A stretch of 64,000 bases of DNA from Rhizobiaceae bacterium (GTDB lineage: Bacteria > Pseudomonadota > Alphaproteobacteria > Rhizobiales > Rhizobiaceae). Of this stretch, positions 34,263 to 43,439 are shown piece after piece. The position numbers and the translations under genes are program-made. The notes beneath the pieces are model-generated. The model was not told the origin of the DNA, ran no database searches, and saw only the letters and a list, made by a program, of their open reading frames with translations. Location: contig JAEPMJ010000001.1 in assembly GCA_017644005.1 (NCBI GenBank), positions 744,001 to 808,000 on the forward strand, written 5' to 3'. Position 1 is the stretch's first letter. Every line of letters begins with the position of its first letter.

Positions 34263-37200
34263 TCAGTTGGCCGCCCCGTAAGTCCCTGTCCGTTCGGCAG
34301 GTTGATATCCGTAATCTCGCACCGCGCCCTCCAGCGTCACTGCGCCGGCCGCGATATCTTCCTCGATCGCTGCCCGGTCGCGCTCGTGCGGGTTTCCATA
34401 GCCGGCGCCGCCGGCGACAATGACCTCGACCGTCTCGTTGGTTCCCTCGATTTCCACGAGGGCGCCGGTTCCGCAGTCACGCAGAACCGTTCCGTCGTCG
34501 CCCAGAATCCGCGCTGACGCCGGGATGCACGAACCGCCGCCAAACAGACCTTCCGCCGGATGCGTCACGCCTTCCGGGTAAAGCGTGCTCAGCATTGTGC
34601 TGCCACTGGATTGCAGGCGGCGGTAGCGGATCTTCTGACCGAGACCACCGCGGTACTTTCCGGGGCCGCCGGAGTCCGGGATGAACGACTTCTCGAGAAT
34701 CAGGATGGGCACGCGCGATTCGAACAGTTCGATCGACGTGTTGGAGGCCGATGTCGGCCAAAGCAGCCCGCTCTTGCCGTCTGCGCGCACGGATGCGCCC
34801 TGCCCGCCCCCGGCGAACAGCACATCCGCATAGGTGCTGCCGTCACCGGCATCGCCATAGATGTTCGACGTGAACGGCAGTCCCGTAGCGGCGACGACGC
34901 GCTCCGGCGCGGCGGGAGCCAGCGCGGACAGTATGTTGGGCGCGATATACCAGCCGGTACGCGTGCGAAGATTGACGGACGCCGGGTATTCGGCGTTGAG
35001 GATCGAACCCTTGGGCGCGGAAACGGTGATCGGCCGGTAGCAGCCCGCATTGGATCGAACCTCGGGCGTCAGCATGCATTTGATCGGGTAGACACCGTGG
35101 GCGGCGGTGTAGCTCATCGTACAGTTGATACCGCCCTGGGCAATTTGCGGCGGCGCGCCGTCGAAATCGACGCTCATTTCGTCGCCCGCAACCTCGATGC
35201 GCACTGGGAAGCGCATCGGTGTGCCGAACGGGTTGTTCCATGTCTCGGACCTGTACGTACCGTCCGGCAAATCGCTGATGGCCTTGCGCATGGCAGCTTC
35301 GGACTTGCCCTGGATGAGCTTCGCAAGCGGCCCTATGTCCGCCAGTCCGTAGTCGTTCATGAACGCAATCAGGCGCTGTGCGCCGATCTCGTTGGCAGCA
35401 ACGAGAGACCCCAGGTCGCCCAGCACCTGGTCGGCTGTCCGCACGTTCTTGGCAAGCAGCTTGAACAGGACCTTGTTCGGCTCGCCTGCCTCGTAGAGTT
35501 TCATAGGTGGTATCTGGAAGCCTTCCTCGTAGACTTCGCGGGCCTTCAGCCAGTCTCGCGTTCCGCCGATGTCGTTCACGTTGCCGACGGTGCCTGACAG
35601 CGCGACGACCCTGCCTTCGACGAAAATTGGCGTGACGATTGCGATGTCGAAGAGGTGACCCGCACAAAGCCAGGGATCGTTGGTAACCAACACATCGCCG
35701 GGCTTCAGGGTTTCGACCGGGAACTCCGCCAGCAACGCCTTCACCGCCCGCGGCAATGTCAGGTTAAAGACCGGCATGGCGCGCGGCGAATGCACCAGCG
35801 TGTCGCCGTTGATGTCGAGCAGGTCGCAAGCGAAATCCTGGGCTTCCGAGATCACCAGCGAGAAGGCGGTGCGGCAGACCGTGTGCCACATCTCCTCGGT
35901 CACGGAGACCAGTCGGCTCCACATGATCTCCAGCGTCACAGGATCGCAGTCGAGCCGGGCCATTATATCGGCTTCGCTAGCGTTGGCCGGGAGACCCAGG
36001 TCCTTGGTGGTATCCACGGCCACTTCGATGCGAAGGCAAAGCTGGTCGTCAACGGACAGACTGCAGTGCGGCGGAACGATCGTGGTCGATTCCGTTTCCT
36101 CGATGATGGCCGGCCCGACGACCTTGTCGCCGGGGGCAAGAGCATAGCGATCATAAACGCCGGCATCCTGAAACCGGCCATCGAACCAGGCCTTCCGTAC
36201 CCCTTTCCGCGCACCCGCGTCCTGCGACGTCGCCGACGAACGCGGATCCACATCCGGTGCGGCGGCAGCACAGCGGACACGGAGGTTGGTAATCTCGGCG
36301 TTCACGCCGTCCGGCATCGCCGAAAACAGGCTTGTATAGTCTGCCTCGAACGACTTCAGGATGGCAGGCAGTGTCTCCGCACTGATGCCTTGCGGCGGCA
36401 GTTCGACCGTCACTTCATGCATCTGTCCGACCAGACGCATATCGGCGAACCGCGTCGTCCGCACTTCGTCCTGTTCAACGCCCATCGCCGTTATCTGGGT
36501 GCTGCTCGTTCCCTGCAATTCATCCAGAACCGCGTTGGCTTCAGAAAAATCGGCCGAAGCGACCATGCGCACGTTCAGCGAGCGCACTGTCTCAAAACGT
36601 GGTGCGGCGACGAGAAAACCGAGTGCTGATGCTGCCCCTGAGGCAGGCGGGACAATCACTTCCCGAACGCCCAGCGCACGAGCCACATCGACAGCGTGAG
36701 CGGGTCCGGCTCCGCCGAACGCGATCATTGCGTAACTGCGCGGATCCTTGCCCTTTTCAACGATGTGGACGCGCGCCGCCGCCGCCATGTTCTCTACAAC
36801 GAGATCATGAATGCCGGCCGCCGCCTCTTCAGTTTTCAATCCGAGTTCGCTTGCAAGGCCATCGATCGCGACACGCGCGGCATCGACGTCGATTTTCATG
36901 CGGCCGCCGAGGAAAAAGCCGGGATCGTAATATCCAAGAAGCAGGTTGGCGTCGGTAACGGTCGGCTCGGTTCCGCCAGCCCCATAACATGCCGGCCCCG
37001 GCGAAGAGCCCGCAGACCGCGGTCCGACTTTGAGCAGGCCAACCTTGTCGACCTCGGCGATCGAGCCACCGCCGGCACCGATTTCGATCAGATCGATCAC
37101 CGGCGCCCGGATCGGAAGACCCGACCCTTTGGTGAACCGGTTCACGCGCGCAGCCTCCATCTCGCTTGCAACCGCCACCTCGCCGTCTTCAACGAGGCAA

Positions 37201-38075
37201 GCCTTCGCGGTGGTTCCGCCCATGTCGAACGAAATCAGATCGCCGCGACCGGACTTCCTGCCGAACATGGCGGATGCAAGCCCGCCACCTGCGGGGCCGG
37301 ATTCAAGGAGCCTCACCGGGTTCTGCCGCGCCGCATCGAGGGACATCAGGCCGCCCGCCGAATGCATCATGCGAATTGCACCGCGGAAACCCCGCGCCCT
37401 CAGGTCGCGCTCAAGCGCGACCAGGTGGCGATCGATGAGCGGCATCACATAGGCGTTCGCACAGGTGGTAACGGTGCGCTGGTACTCCCACATCTCGGCC
37501 ACGACTTCGCTCGAGAGCGAAACGAAGAGATCAGGGAACTCCTCACGCGCAACCTCTGCCACAAGGCGCTCATGCGCAGCATTGGCGTAGGAATGAAGAA
37601 AGCAAACAGCGACCGCCTCGACGCCAGCCGTTTGCAGCATGTGGAGCCGCTCGCGAATTTCTGCCCGTTCGGGCGCGCGAACGACACTGCCGTCCCGGTC
37701 CAGGCGCTCCGATATCTCGAGCCGGAGCGCCCGCGGCACGAGCGGCTCGGGAAAACTCAGGCTCAGATCATAAATATCGTAACGCTGCTCCCTGCCGGCT
37801 TCGAGCGCGTCACGGAATCCCTCGGTGGTCAGCAGGCCGAGTCTGGCACCCTTCCTCTCCACAAGCGCGTTGGTAACCAGCGTCGTGCCGTGAAGGATTT
37901 CGGAGACGTCCGCAAGGGATGCTCCAGCCTGGTCAACCAGTTCACCGAGACCTGCAAATGCCGCCTCGGCAGGATTCGGATACGACGTGAGCACTTTGTG
38001 AAGCCGGACGGCGCCTGACCGATCGACCAGCACGAAATCCGTGAACGTGCCGCCAATATCAAAGCCAACCCGCAT
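34263..38075 (-). CDS. fused hydantoinase/5-oxoprolinase (HyuA+HyuB in one chain)
   Basis: 1270 residues, the full length of eukaryote-like OPLAH enzymes. The N-terminal half (1 to about 700) is the hydantoinase A ATPase with GFDIGGTFTDF near the start, HGTTLVTNAL, a long glycine-rich IGAGGGSIAEVD and GPRSAGSSPGPACYGAGGTEPT. The C-terminal half starts near residue 705 (MARLDCDPVTLEIMWSRL) and is hydantoinase B. Such enzymes open 5-oxoproline, N-methylhydantoin or related cyclic imides with ATP. It heads the operon for a peptide-type importer, M20 amidase and OYE. ATG at 38075 has GGAAG upstream; a GTG one codon earlier is less well placed. Confidence 0.93.
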   Translation of the reverse strand: MRVGFDIGGTFTDFVLVDRSGAVRLHKVLTSYPNPAEAAFAGLGELVDQAGASLADVSEILHGTTLVTNALVERKGARLGLLTTEGFRDALEAGREQRYDIYDLSLSFPEPLVPRALRLEISERLDRDGSVVRAPERAEIRERLHMLQTAGVEAVAVCFLHSYANAAHERLVAEVAREEFPDLFVSLSSEVVAEMWEYQRTVTTCANAYVMPLIDRHLVALERDLRARGFRGAIRMMHSAGGLMSLDAARQNPVRLLESGPAGGGLASAMFGRKSGRGDLISFDMGGTTAKACLVEDGEVAVASEMEAARVNRFTKGSGLPIRAPVIDLIEIGAGGGSIAEVDKVGLLKVGPRSAGSSPGPACYGAGGTEPTVTDANLLLGYYDPGFFLGGRMKIDVDAARVAIDGLASELGLKTEEAAAGIHDLVVENMAAAARVHIVEKGKDPRSYAMIAFGGAGPAHAVDVARALGVREVIVPPASGAASALGFLVAAPRFETVRSLNVRMVASADFSEANAVLDELQGTSSTQITAMGVEQDEVRTTRFADMRLVGQMHEVTVELPPQGISAETLPAILKSFEADYTSLFSAMPDGVNAEITNLRVRCAAAAPDVDPRSSATSQDAGARKGVRKAWFDGRFQDAGVYDRYALAPGDKVVGPAIIEETESTTIVPPHCSLSVDDQLCLRIEVAVDTTKDLGLPANASEADIMARLDCDPVTLEIMWSRLVSVTEEMWHTVCRTAFSLVISEAQDFACDLLDINGDTLVHSPRAMPVFNLTLPRAVKALLAEFPVETLKPGDVLVTNDPWLCAGHLFDIAIVTPIFVEGRVVALSGTVGNVNDIGGTRDWLKAREVYEEGFQIPPMKLYEAGEPNKVLFKLLAKNVRTADQVLGDLGSLVAANEIGAQRLIAFMNDYGLADIGPLAKLIQGKSEAAMRKAISDLPDGTYRSETWNNPFGTPMRFPVRIEVAGDEMSVDFDGAPPQIAQGGINCTMSYTAAHGVYPIKCMLTPEVRSNAGCYRPITVSAPKGSILNAEYPASVNLRTRTGWYIAPNILSALAPAAPERVVAATGLPFTSNIYGDAGDGSTYADVLFAGGGQGASVRADGKSGLLWPTSASNTSIELFESRVPILILEKSFIPDSGGPGKYRGGLGQKIRYRRLQSSGSTMLSTLYPEGVTHPAEGLFGGGSCIPASARILGDDGTVLRDCGTGALVEIEGTNETVEVIVAGGAGYGNPHERDRAAIEEDIAAGAVTLEGAVRDYGYQPAERTGTYGAAN

Positions 38076-38088
38076 CACTCTTCCCGCA

Positions 38089-38117
38089 ATTATGGAATCG
38101 GTCGATTGTCATTCAAT
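38089..38117 (-). promoter_or_regulatory. promoter with GntR operator for the fused hydantoinase operon
   Basis: On the minus strand, -35 TTGAAT (38111-38116), 16-base spacer, -10 CATAAT (38089-38094). The degenerate palindrome ATTGTCATTCAAT (38105-38117) covers the -35. Confidence 0.55.
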
Positions 38118-38130
38118 CTTCAATCGAAAT

Positions 38131-38154
38131 GTTCGTTTAATGTCTTGTCGTTCG
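38131..38154. promoter_or_regulatory. tandem IclR-type half-sites
   Basis: Two GTTCG half-sites (38131-38135 and 38150-38154) spaced 19 bp, the same spacing as in the complete IclR-type operators of this window. They lie just upstream of the leftward hydantoinase promoter. Confidence 0.4.
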
Positions 38155-38337
38155 CAATATGCATGCGAGTTCGGCTAATGCAACCCTCAATTGCCGCTCA
38201 TGCGTGACACGAGGCGCGTCGATGCCTGCCAAAGCCCAGCGTTTAAATGAAAATTTGCTGTGAACAGGTGTGCCCGACCTGACACTATTTTGGCAGGCTC
38301 ACCCTGCTGCATAGCCACATGTTTCAGAGCAGCATAT

Positions 38338-38371
38338 GTTCGTAATGCGAACAGCATTCATAATAACGAAC
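38338..38371. promoter_or_regulatory. IclR-type operator upstream of the split hydantoinase genes
   Basis: GTTCGTAATGCGAAC (38338-38352) is a palindrome of the GTTCG-N5-CGAAC type, and another CGAAC half-site lies 19 bp on (38367-38371). The site ends seven bases before a strong -35. The rest of the 417-bp divergent gap (38076-38492) holds no recognisable gene. Confidence 0.65.
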
Positions 38372-38377
38372 AAATTC

Positions 38378-38406
38378 TTGACAGCTCTAAGCGCCCCTCT
38401 CATAAA
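38378..38406 (+). promoter_or_regulatory. sigma70-type promoter of the split hydantoinase operon
   Basis: A consensus -35 TTGACA (38378-38383), a 17-base spacer and -10 CATAAA (38401-38406), about 85 bp before the HyuA start. The adjacent upstream operator suggests IclR control. Confidence 0.65.
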
Positions 38407-38492
38407 GCGGCGCACAGGCGGATGGCCGGAGAGCGGGGTCTGCCCAAACTGGCATGTCGAGGTTTCCGACTGCCAAAGATGGAGAGCAGCTA

Positions 38493-40517
38493 ATGGCGAC
38501 ACGCATCGGGGTCGATATCGGTGGCACCTTCACCGATCTCGTCTTTTTTGACGAAGACACCGGACAGACAAGGGAAGGCAAGCTACCGACTGTCCCATCC
38601 GCACCCGAGCAGGGCGTATTGAACGCGGTCAGAGAGTTCGTGCCCCCCGAGATCATCGCCAAGGCTGACTATTTCCTTCATGGAACGACCGTCGGCCTCA
38701 ATGCCCTGCTGGAAAGGCGCGGCGCCAAGGTGGGAATGGTTTGCACCAAGGGTTTCCGCGATGTGCTGGAAATTCGTCGGGGCGACCGCGCGGAAATGTA
38801 CAATCTGTTCTGGCAGCAGCCGGAGCCGCTGGTGCCCCGATATCTTCGCCTTGAGCTCGACGAGCGGATTCTCTTCGACGGAACCGTACATCGGCCTCTC
38901 GACGAAGCGGCTGTGGTTTCACTGGTAAAGCAGTTCAACGCCGAGGGCGTGGACAGCCTGGCGATCTGTTTCATGAACGCCTATGCCAATCCCGCGCACG
39001 AACTGCGCGCTGCCGAGCTGTTGCGCGAGCATGGCTTCACCGGCGACATCTCTATGTCGCACAAAGTCTCTCGCGAATATCGTGAGTACGAACGCTTCTC
39101 CACGACGGCAATCGACGCCTTCGTGAGAACGCGCATGTCAAGCTACCTGCAAAGACTCGAAGAGGGCCTCGTCGGGATGGGATTCAACGGGCGTTGCCTC
39201 ATCGCGCGTTCGGGGTCCGGCTCGATGACCTTCGCAGAAGCCGGAGAACGGCCTTTTGAAACGATCATGTCAGGCCCGGTTGGCGGCGCGCAGGGCGGAT
39301 CCGAGATTGCACGTTCGCTCGATATCGATGCACTGATTACCGCCGACGTGGGCGGCACCAGCTTCGATACGGCACTCATTCTCGATGGGCAGGCGCAGGT
39401 GCTCTTTGAGGGCGAGGTCGCCGGGATGCCGGTCCAGTCGGCCTGGGTCGACGTGCGGTCCATCGGCTCCGGCGGTGGCTCGGTGGCCTATAAAGACATC
39501 GGCGGCCTGCTCCGCGTCGGGCCGCGCAGTTCGGGCGCCGTACCTGGACCGGCATGTTACGGCAAGGGCGGCACCGAACCGACAACCACCGACGCAGCCG
39601 CGCATCTGGGCATGCTCGGCCCGGGCAAGCTTGCTTCCGGAATTCAGCTCGATTTCGCGGCTTCGGAAAAGGCCATCGGCGATGTTGCGCAACAGATCGG
39701 CAAGGACGTTCTCGATACGGCCGTGGGCATAATGAGAATTGCCACATCCAGCATGGCCAATGCGATGCGGGAGATTACCGTGGAGCAGGGACTGGACCCC
39801 AGAAGCATGGCGCTGCTTCCGTTTGGCGGCGCCGGGCCGATGTTCGCCATCCTGCTCGCTGACGAACTGCAGATCAGCAAGATCATCGTGCCGCCGCTTG
39901 CCGGAAATTTCTCCGCGTGGGGTCTGCTGGGCGCCGATATGGTGCAGTCAGCGGCGCTGACACGCATCATGCCGCTCAATGAAGAAAGCCTTGGCGAAAC
40001 CGACAAGGTTCTTGCCGAGCTCTTCAGCGAACTCGATGCCAGGGGCGAGATATCCGATCCGGCATTGGAACGGCTGGCCAACCTCGATCTTCGTTATGTG
40101 GGACAGGAGCATGGTCCCTCTATCCCGGTGCCGCTGGCGGGTTCCAAGCTGGCGGCAAGTTCAGCGGAAATCAGAAGCCTGTTTGAGGAAGACTACCTGC
40201 GCACCTACGGCAGCACCATGGAATTCGACGTCGAGATTGTCGCCATCCGGGCGACAAACCGAATTCCGCTTCCTCGGCGCGAACATGCTGCACCACCGGT
40301 CCAGGCCGGCGCACAGTCGACCTGGCCCGCCTACTCGTTCAGCCGGGGTGAGTACATTGATTTTGATGTCATCGATCGATCTTCCATCGGTGACGAGATT
40401 TCGGGACCGGTGATTATTACTGAAAGCACGACCACCCTTTATGTAGACGCCGACTGGTCCGTCCGCGCCGGTTCGAAGGGTGAACTTGTTCTGACGCGTG
40501 GAGCAGCCAAGAAATGA
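38493..40517 (+). CDS. hydantoinase/5-oxoprolinase subunit A (HyuA type)
   Basis: 674 residues. GVDIGGTFTDLV (near 6-17) begins the actin-like ATPase. HGTTVGLNALLERRGAKVG, SGPVGGAQGG, and the glycine-rich SGGGSVAYKDIGGLLRVGPR with PGPACYGKGG follow. It forms the ATPase half of the ring-opening complex with the next gene, which it overlaps by 4 bp (ATGA). ATG at 38493 follows GGAGAG at 38481-38486; the longer start at 38454 has no such site. It duplicates the function of the fused enzyme on the other strand but is clearly diverged from it. Confidence 0.93.
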   Translation: MATRIGVDIGGTFTDLVFFDEDTGQTREGKLPTVPSAPEQGVLNAVREFVPPEIIAKADYFLHGTTVGLNALLERRGAKVGMVCTKGFRDVLEIRRGDRAEMYNLFWQQPEPLVPRYLRLELDERILFDGTVHRPLDEAAVVSLVKQFNAEGVDSLAICFMNAYANPAHELRAAELLREHGFTGDISMSHKVSREYREYERFSTTAIDAFVRTRMSSYLQRLEEGLVGMGFNGRCLIARSGSGSMTFAEAGERPFETIMSGPVGGAQGGSEIARSLDIDALITADVGGTSFDTALILDGQAQVLFEGEVAGMPVQSAWVDVRSIGSGGGSVAYKDIGGLLRVGPRSSGAVPGPACYGKGGTEPTTTDAAAHLGMLGPGKLASGIQLDFAASEKAIGDVAQQIGKDVLDTAVGIMRIATSSMANAMREITVEQGLDPRSMALLPFGGAGPMFAILLADELQISKIIVPPLAGNFSAWGLLGADMVQSAALTRIMPLNEESLGETDKVLAELFSELDARGEISDPALERLANLDLRYVGQEHGPSIPVPLAGSKLAASSAEIRSLFEEDYLRTYGSTMEFDVEIVAIRATNRIPLPRREHAAPPVQAGAQSTWPAYSFSRGEYIDFDVIDRSSIGDEISGPVIITESTTTLYVDADWSVRAGSKGELVLTRGAAKK

Positions 40518-42229
40518 AGACCTATGATCCTATCGTACACGAGGCTGCGTCCGGAGCCGTCAAGGAAACGCACGCAGATCCGATCACAACTGAAGTGGTG
40601 CGGCACGCACTGAATTCGGCCGCCAACCAGATGAAGCATGCGCTCATGCGCACGGCCTTCTCACCGGTTATCTACGAAGTGCTCGATTTCGCCGTTGCGC
40701 TCTACGACAAGGATGTGCGCCTGCTTGCCCAGGCGCCCAGCCTGCCCATGTTCATGGGCACGCTGGACTTCTGTATCCGCGAAGCAGTTACGAATGTCGG
40801 TGGCGTCGAAGCGCTGGAGCCAGGCGACGTGCTGCTCTACAACTGGCCTTACGGTACCGGTTCGCACCCGCAGGATGTCGCGATGGTCATGCCGGTATTC
40901 GACGATGAAGCCGGCCTGATCGGCTATACGGCCATCAAGGGTCACTGGCTCGATATCGGCGCCAAAGACGTCTATTGCACCGACACCGTCGATGTCTTCC
41001 AGGAAGGGACCGTCTTCCCCGGCGTGAAACTCTGTGCGCGCGGCGAAATCGTGCGCGACATCTACCGGATGGTCGTCGCCAATTCCCGCATTCCCAAAAT
41101 GGTGGAAGGCGACATGAACGCCACCATCGTCGCCGTTCGCGCCGGCGGAATTGCGCTCAAGCGCGTGTTCCAGCGTTTTGGCGCCGAAACGTTCTGGCCC
41201 TGCGTGGAAGAGATGTACAATCACGGCGAACGTGTCGTCAGGCAGTATTTCGAATCCATCCCCGACGGCACCTATGTCGGTGAGGGCATCCTGGACAATA
41301 ACGGGGTACAGGATCATCCGATCCCGTTTGAAGTCACCCTGAAGGTCGAAGGATCGCAGGTTACACTGGACTATTCGAACTCCCCACCCGCTCAGGGCGG
41401 CCCTATCAACTGTCCCGTCCCCTCGACGCTGTCGGCGAGCCGGGTGGCGATTTCGATGCTGGCCGGATTTGGCGAGCCTCCGAATGAAGGCATGTTCCGG
41501 GCACTGACGGTCATCACGCGGCCCAATACACTGTTCCATCCGCTACCGCCTGCGCCCTGCTACCTCTATGGGTGGCCGGCGCTGCAGGCGATCGAGGTCA
41601 TCTACAACGCGGTATCCAAAGCCGTTCCGGATGCCGTCCCCGCCTGTAGCGGTGGCTGCATCCTCGGCATCTCCTATTCCGGCTGGCGTGAAGGTTCCGG
41701 AGAGCCCTGGGCTGACGGTGCGCCACATCCGGTTGGTCAAGGCGCCTGGAATGGCGGTGACGGCGGCACGATGCTGCACATTGCGGAGTCCGCCACCCGC
41801 TTCACCCCGTTGGAGGTCTGGGAACAACGCGATCCATGGATCACCGAGCGCATGGAGCTTGCACAGGATTCCTGCGGGCCCGGCCAGTATCGGGGCGGCC
41901 CGGGTATCGATTTCGAATTCCGGTTTACCGAACAGATCAACATGACGGCCGCAATTGAACGCGCCCACAACGCGCCTTGGGGTTTGGCCGGCGGCGGCGA
42001 AGCGCGACCGAACGGAGCGTCTCTGAAGTATGCCGACGGCCGCCAGCGCGACTTTTCCAAGGTAACCCGCCTCGCGGTTCCGTCAGATGCGGTCTTCACG
42101 CTGCGAACCGGCGGCGGCGGTGGATACGGTCCCAGCAACGAGCGGGATGTCGAACGGGTAAAGGCCGATTTGCGCAATGGCTACATTTCGGAGGCATACG
42201 CGAAAAAGCACTATCCGCACGCATTTTAG
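40514..42229 (+). CDS. hydantoinase/5-oxoprolinase subunit B (HyuB type)
   Basis: 571 residues. Typical hydantoinase B features: DPITTEVVRHALNSAANQM near the N terminus, GDVLLYNWPYGTGSHPQDV in the middle and SCGPGQYRGGPGIDFEFRF near the C terminus. It completes the HyuA/HyuB complex. It is the last gene on this strand before a 346-bp gap. Likely substrates are hydantoins, N-methylhydantoin, oxoproline or acetophenone-like carboxylation substrates; the sequence does not decide. Confidence 0.93.
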   Translation: MKTYDPIVHEAASGAVKETHADPITTEVVRHALNSAANQMKHALMRTAFSPVIYEVLDFAVALYDKDVRLLAQAPSLPMFMGTLDFCIREAVTNVGGVEALEPGDVLLYNWPYGTGSHPQDVAMVMPVFDDEAGLIGYTAIKGHWLDIGAKDVYCTDTVDVFQEGTVFPGVKLCARGEIVRDIYRMVVANSRIPKMVEGDMNATIVAVRAGGIALKRVFQRFGAETFWPCVEEMYNHGERVVRQYFESIPDGTYVGEGILDNNGVQDHPIPFEVTLKVEGSQVTLDYSNSPPAQGGPINCPVPSTLSASRVAISMLAGFGEPPNEGMFRALTVITRPNTLFHPLPPAPCYLYGWPALQAIEVIYNAVSKAVPDAVPACSGGCILGISYSGWREGSGEPWADGAPHPVGQGAWNGGDGGTMLHIAESATRFTPLEVWEQRDPWITERMELAQDSCGPGQYRGGPGIDFEFRFTEQINMTAAIERAHNAPWGLAGGGEARPNGASLKYADGRQRDFSKVTRLAVPSDAVFTLRTGGGGGYGPSNERDVERVKADLRNGYISEAYAKKHYPHAF

Positions 42230-42575
42230 GTGTGAAGTGCCGTCTGCCGCAGGTCGGATGCCACGAGCCAGAAGTGGATCGCCCAATTCACCCGCGAAGA
42301 GGCGGTCCTTCGTTGCCGCAGCCGTAGATCTGCTCAGCGAGCTGTCGGCGGCGGGCGACGACGGCCGAGATTATAGCCTGCTCATCTGAGGCAGTGCCGC
42401 GATGGGGGGTTCTCCTCCCCGTCACCGAAACCCGAATAAACCGACAACAGGCCGCACGGACTCCGGCCAGATGGACCGCCTGTCGTCTGGGCGCTCTTTG
42501 CACCGGGCGATGAAGCCGAAGGCCGTTGTATTCGAAACTTGGAAGCCAATGCCGGCTACATGCAGGCACGCCCGT
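42230..42575. other. 346-bp convergent gap without recognisable gene
   Basis: It lies between the convergent HyuB and amidohydrolase genes. Short open frames occur in several phases but have no ribosome sites or family resemblance. A weak GGGG/CCCC hairpin near 42400-42420 is the only structure noted. No convincing terminator or insertion sequence end is seen. Confidence 0.5.
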
Positions 42576-43430
42576 TCAGCGCAGGCTGACGCCGTAGACC
42601 CGCTCCGCTGTCCGATGAGCGATCGCGGCCGCCTCGCCGGCGCTGAGCGTGTCAAGGATGGCGCGCGTCGTCTCGGCCCAGCGCTTGAGGCCACTCCCGA
42701 GGTTCACCACAGGCCAGTCGCTCCCCCAGACAATTCGCTGCGGACCGAAACACTCCAGCACATGGTCGACATATGGACCGACAGCCTCCTTCGACGCCTC
42801 GCCCGGGGCACAGTAAGCCGAGATACCGGACAGCTTGCAAGTCACGTGAGGCAGCTCCGCCAGCGCGGCAATGTCGGACCGCCAGGGGTCCAACCCGCCA
42901 CCTGCGATGTCCGGAACACCGCAATGATCGAGCACCAGCTGCGTATTATCACACGCCTTCGCGAACTCTAACGCAATGGGGAGCTGGCGGGCGAGAAAGC
43001 ACATGTCGAAGGATCTACCGGCATCGCCGATCCTGCGAACATTTCGCCGGAATGTATCGCTTTGCGACATGTCATCCGCCACCACATGCAGGATTCGGCG
43101 GTAGCCAGCGACCCCCAGGTCCAGCGTCTCGTCGAGCCATGCATCGAAACCTTCATCGCTCTCCGGTCGAATTGAGGCGACAATGCCTGCAACGCCATTT
43201 GCGGAATTTCTCGACAGCCCATGCACGAACCGCGTTTCGGCCTGGTAATCGGCGTCATCAACGCCCGTTTCCATGAAAATGGTGCTGCCGATACCCGTAT
43301 CCGCTGCCGCCTCGGCGTAGTTGTCGAGCGTGAAATCGCCCTCAGCCAGAGGCGCGATGCCTTTCGTCCAGCCGTAGCCGGCCTGATCGCGATATACGAG
43401 ATGCATATGGGTATCGAGCAGCGGTAGCAT
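42576..43430 (-). CDS. amidohydrolase (lactonase-like, amidohydrolase_2 family)
   Basis: 284 residues. TIM-barrel metal motif DTHMH (6-10), His of VLDHCG and the late Asp of WGSDWP. Relatives hydrolyse L-fucono-, L-rhamnono- or 2-pyrone lactones. It is the last gene of the long leftward operon and 9 bp from the FAH gene. In the proposed sugar pathway it would open the aldonolactone to the aldonic acid. The assignment to a given sugar is inference. Confidence 0.88.
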   Translation of the reverse strand: MLPLLDTHMHLVYRDQAGYGWTKGIAPLAEGDFTLDNYAEAAADTGIGSTIFMETGVDDADYQAETRFVHGLSRNSANGVAGIVASIRPESDEGFDAWLDETLDLGVAGYRRILHVVADDMSQSDTFRRNVRRIGDAGRSFDMCFLARQLPIALEFAKACDNTQLVLDHCGVPDIAGGGLDPWRSDIAALAELPHVTCKLSGISAYCAPGEASKEAVGPYVDHVLECFGPQRIVWGSDWPVVNLGSGLKRWAETTRAILDTLSAGEAAAIAHRTAERVYGVSLR

Positions 43431-43439
43431 GGTTCTTTC

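Noticed and set aside
42177..42569. short frames in the HyuB/amidohydrolase gap as possible transposase remnants
   Set aside because: No transposase motif, terminal repeat or target duplication could be found.
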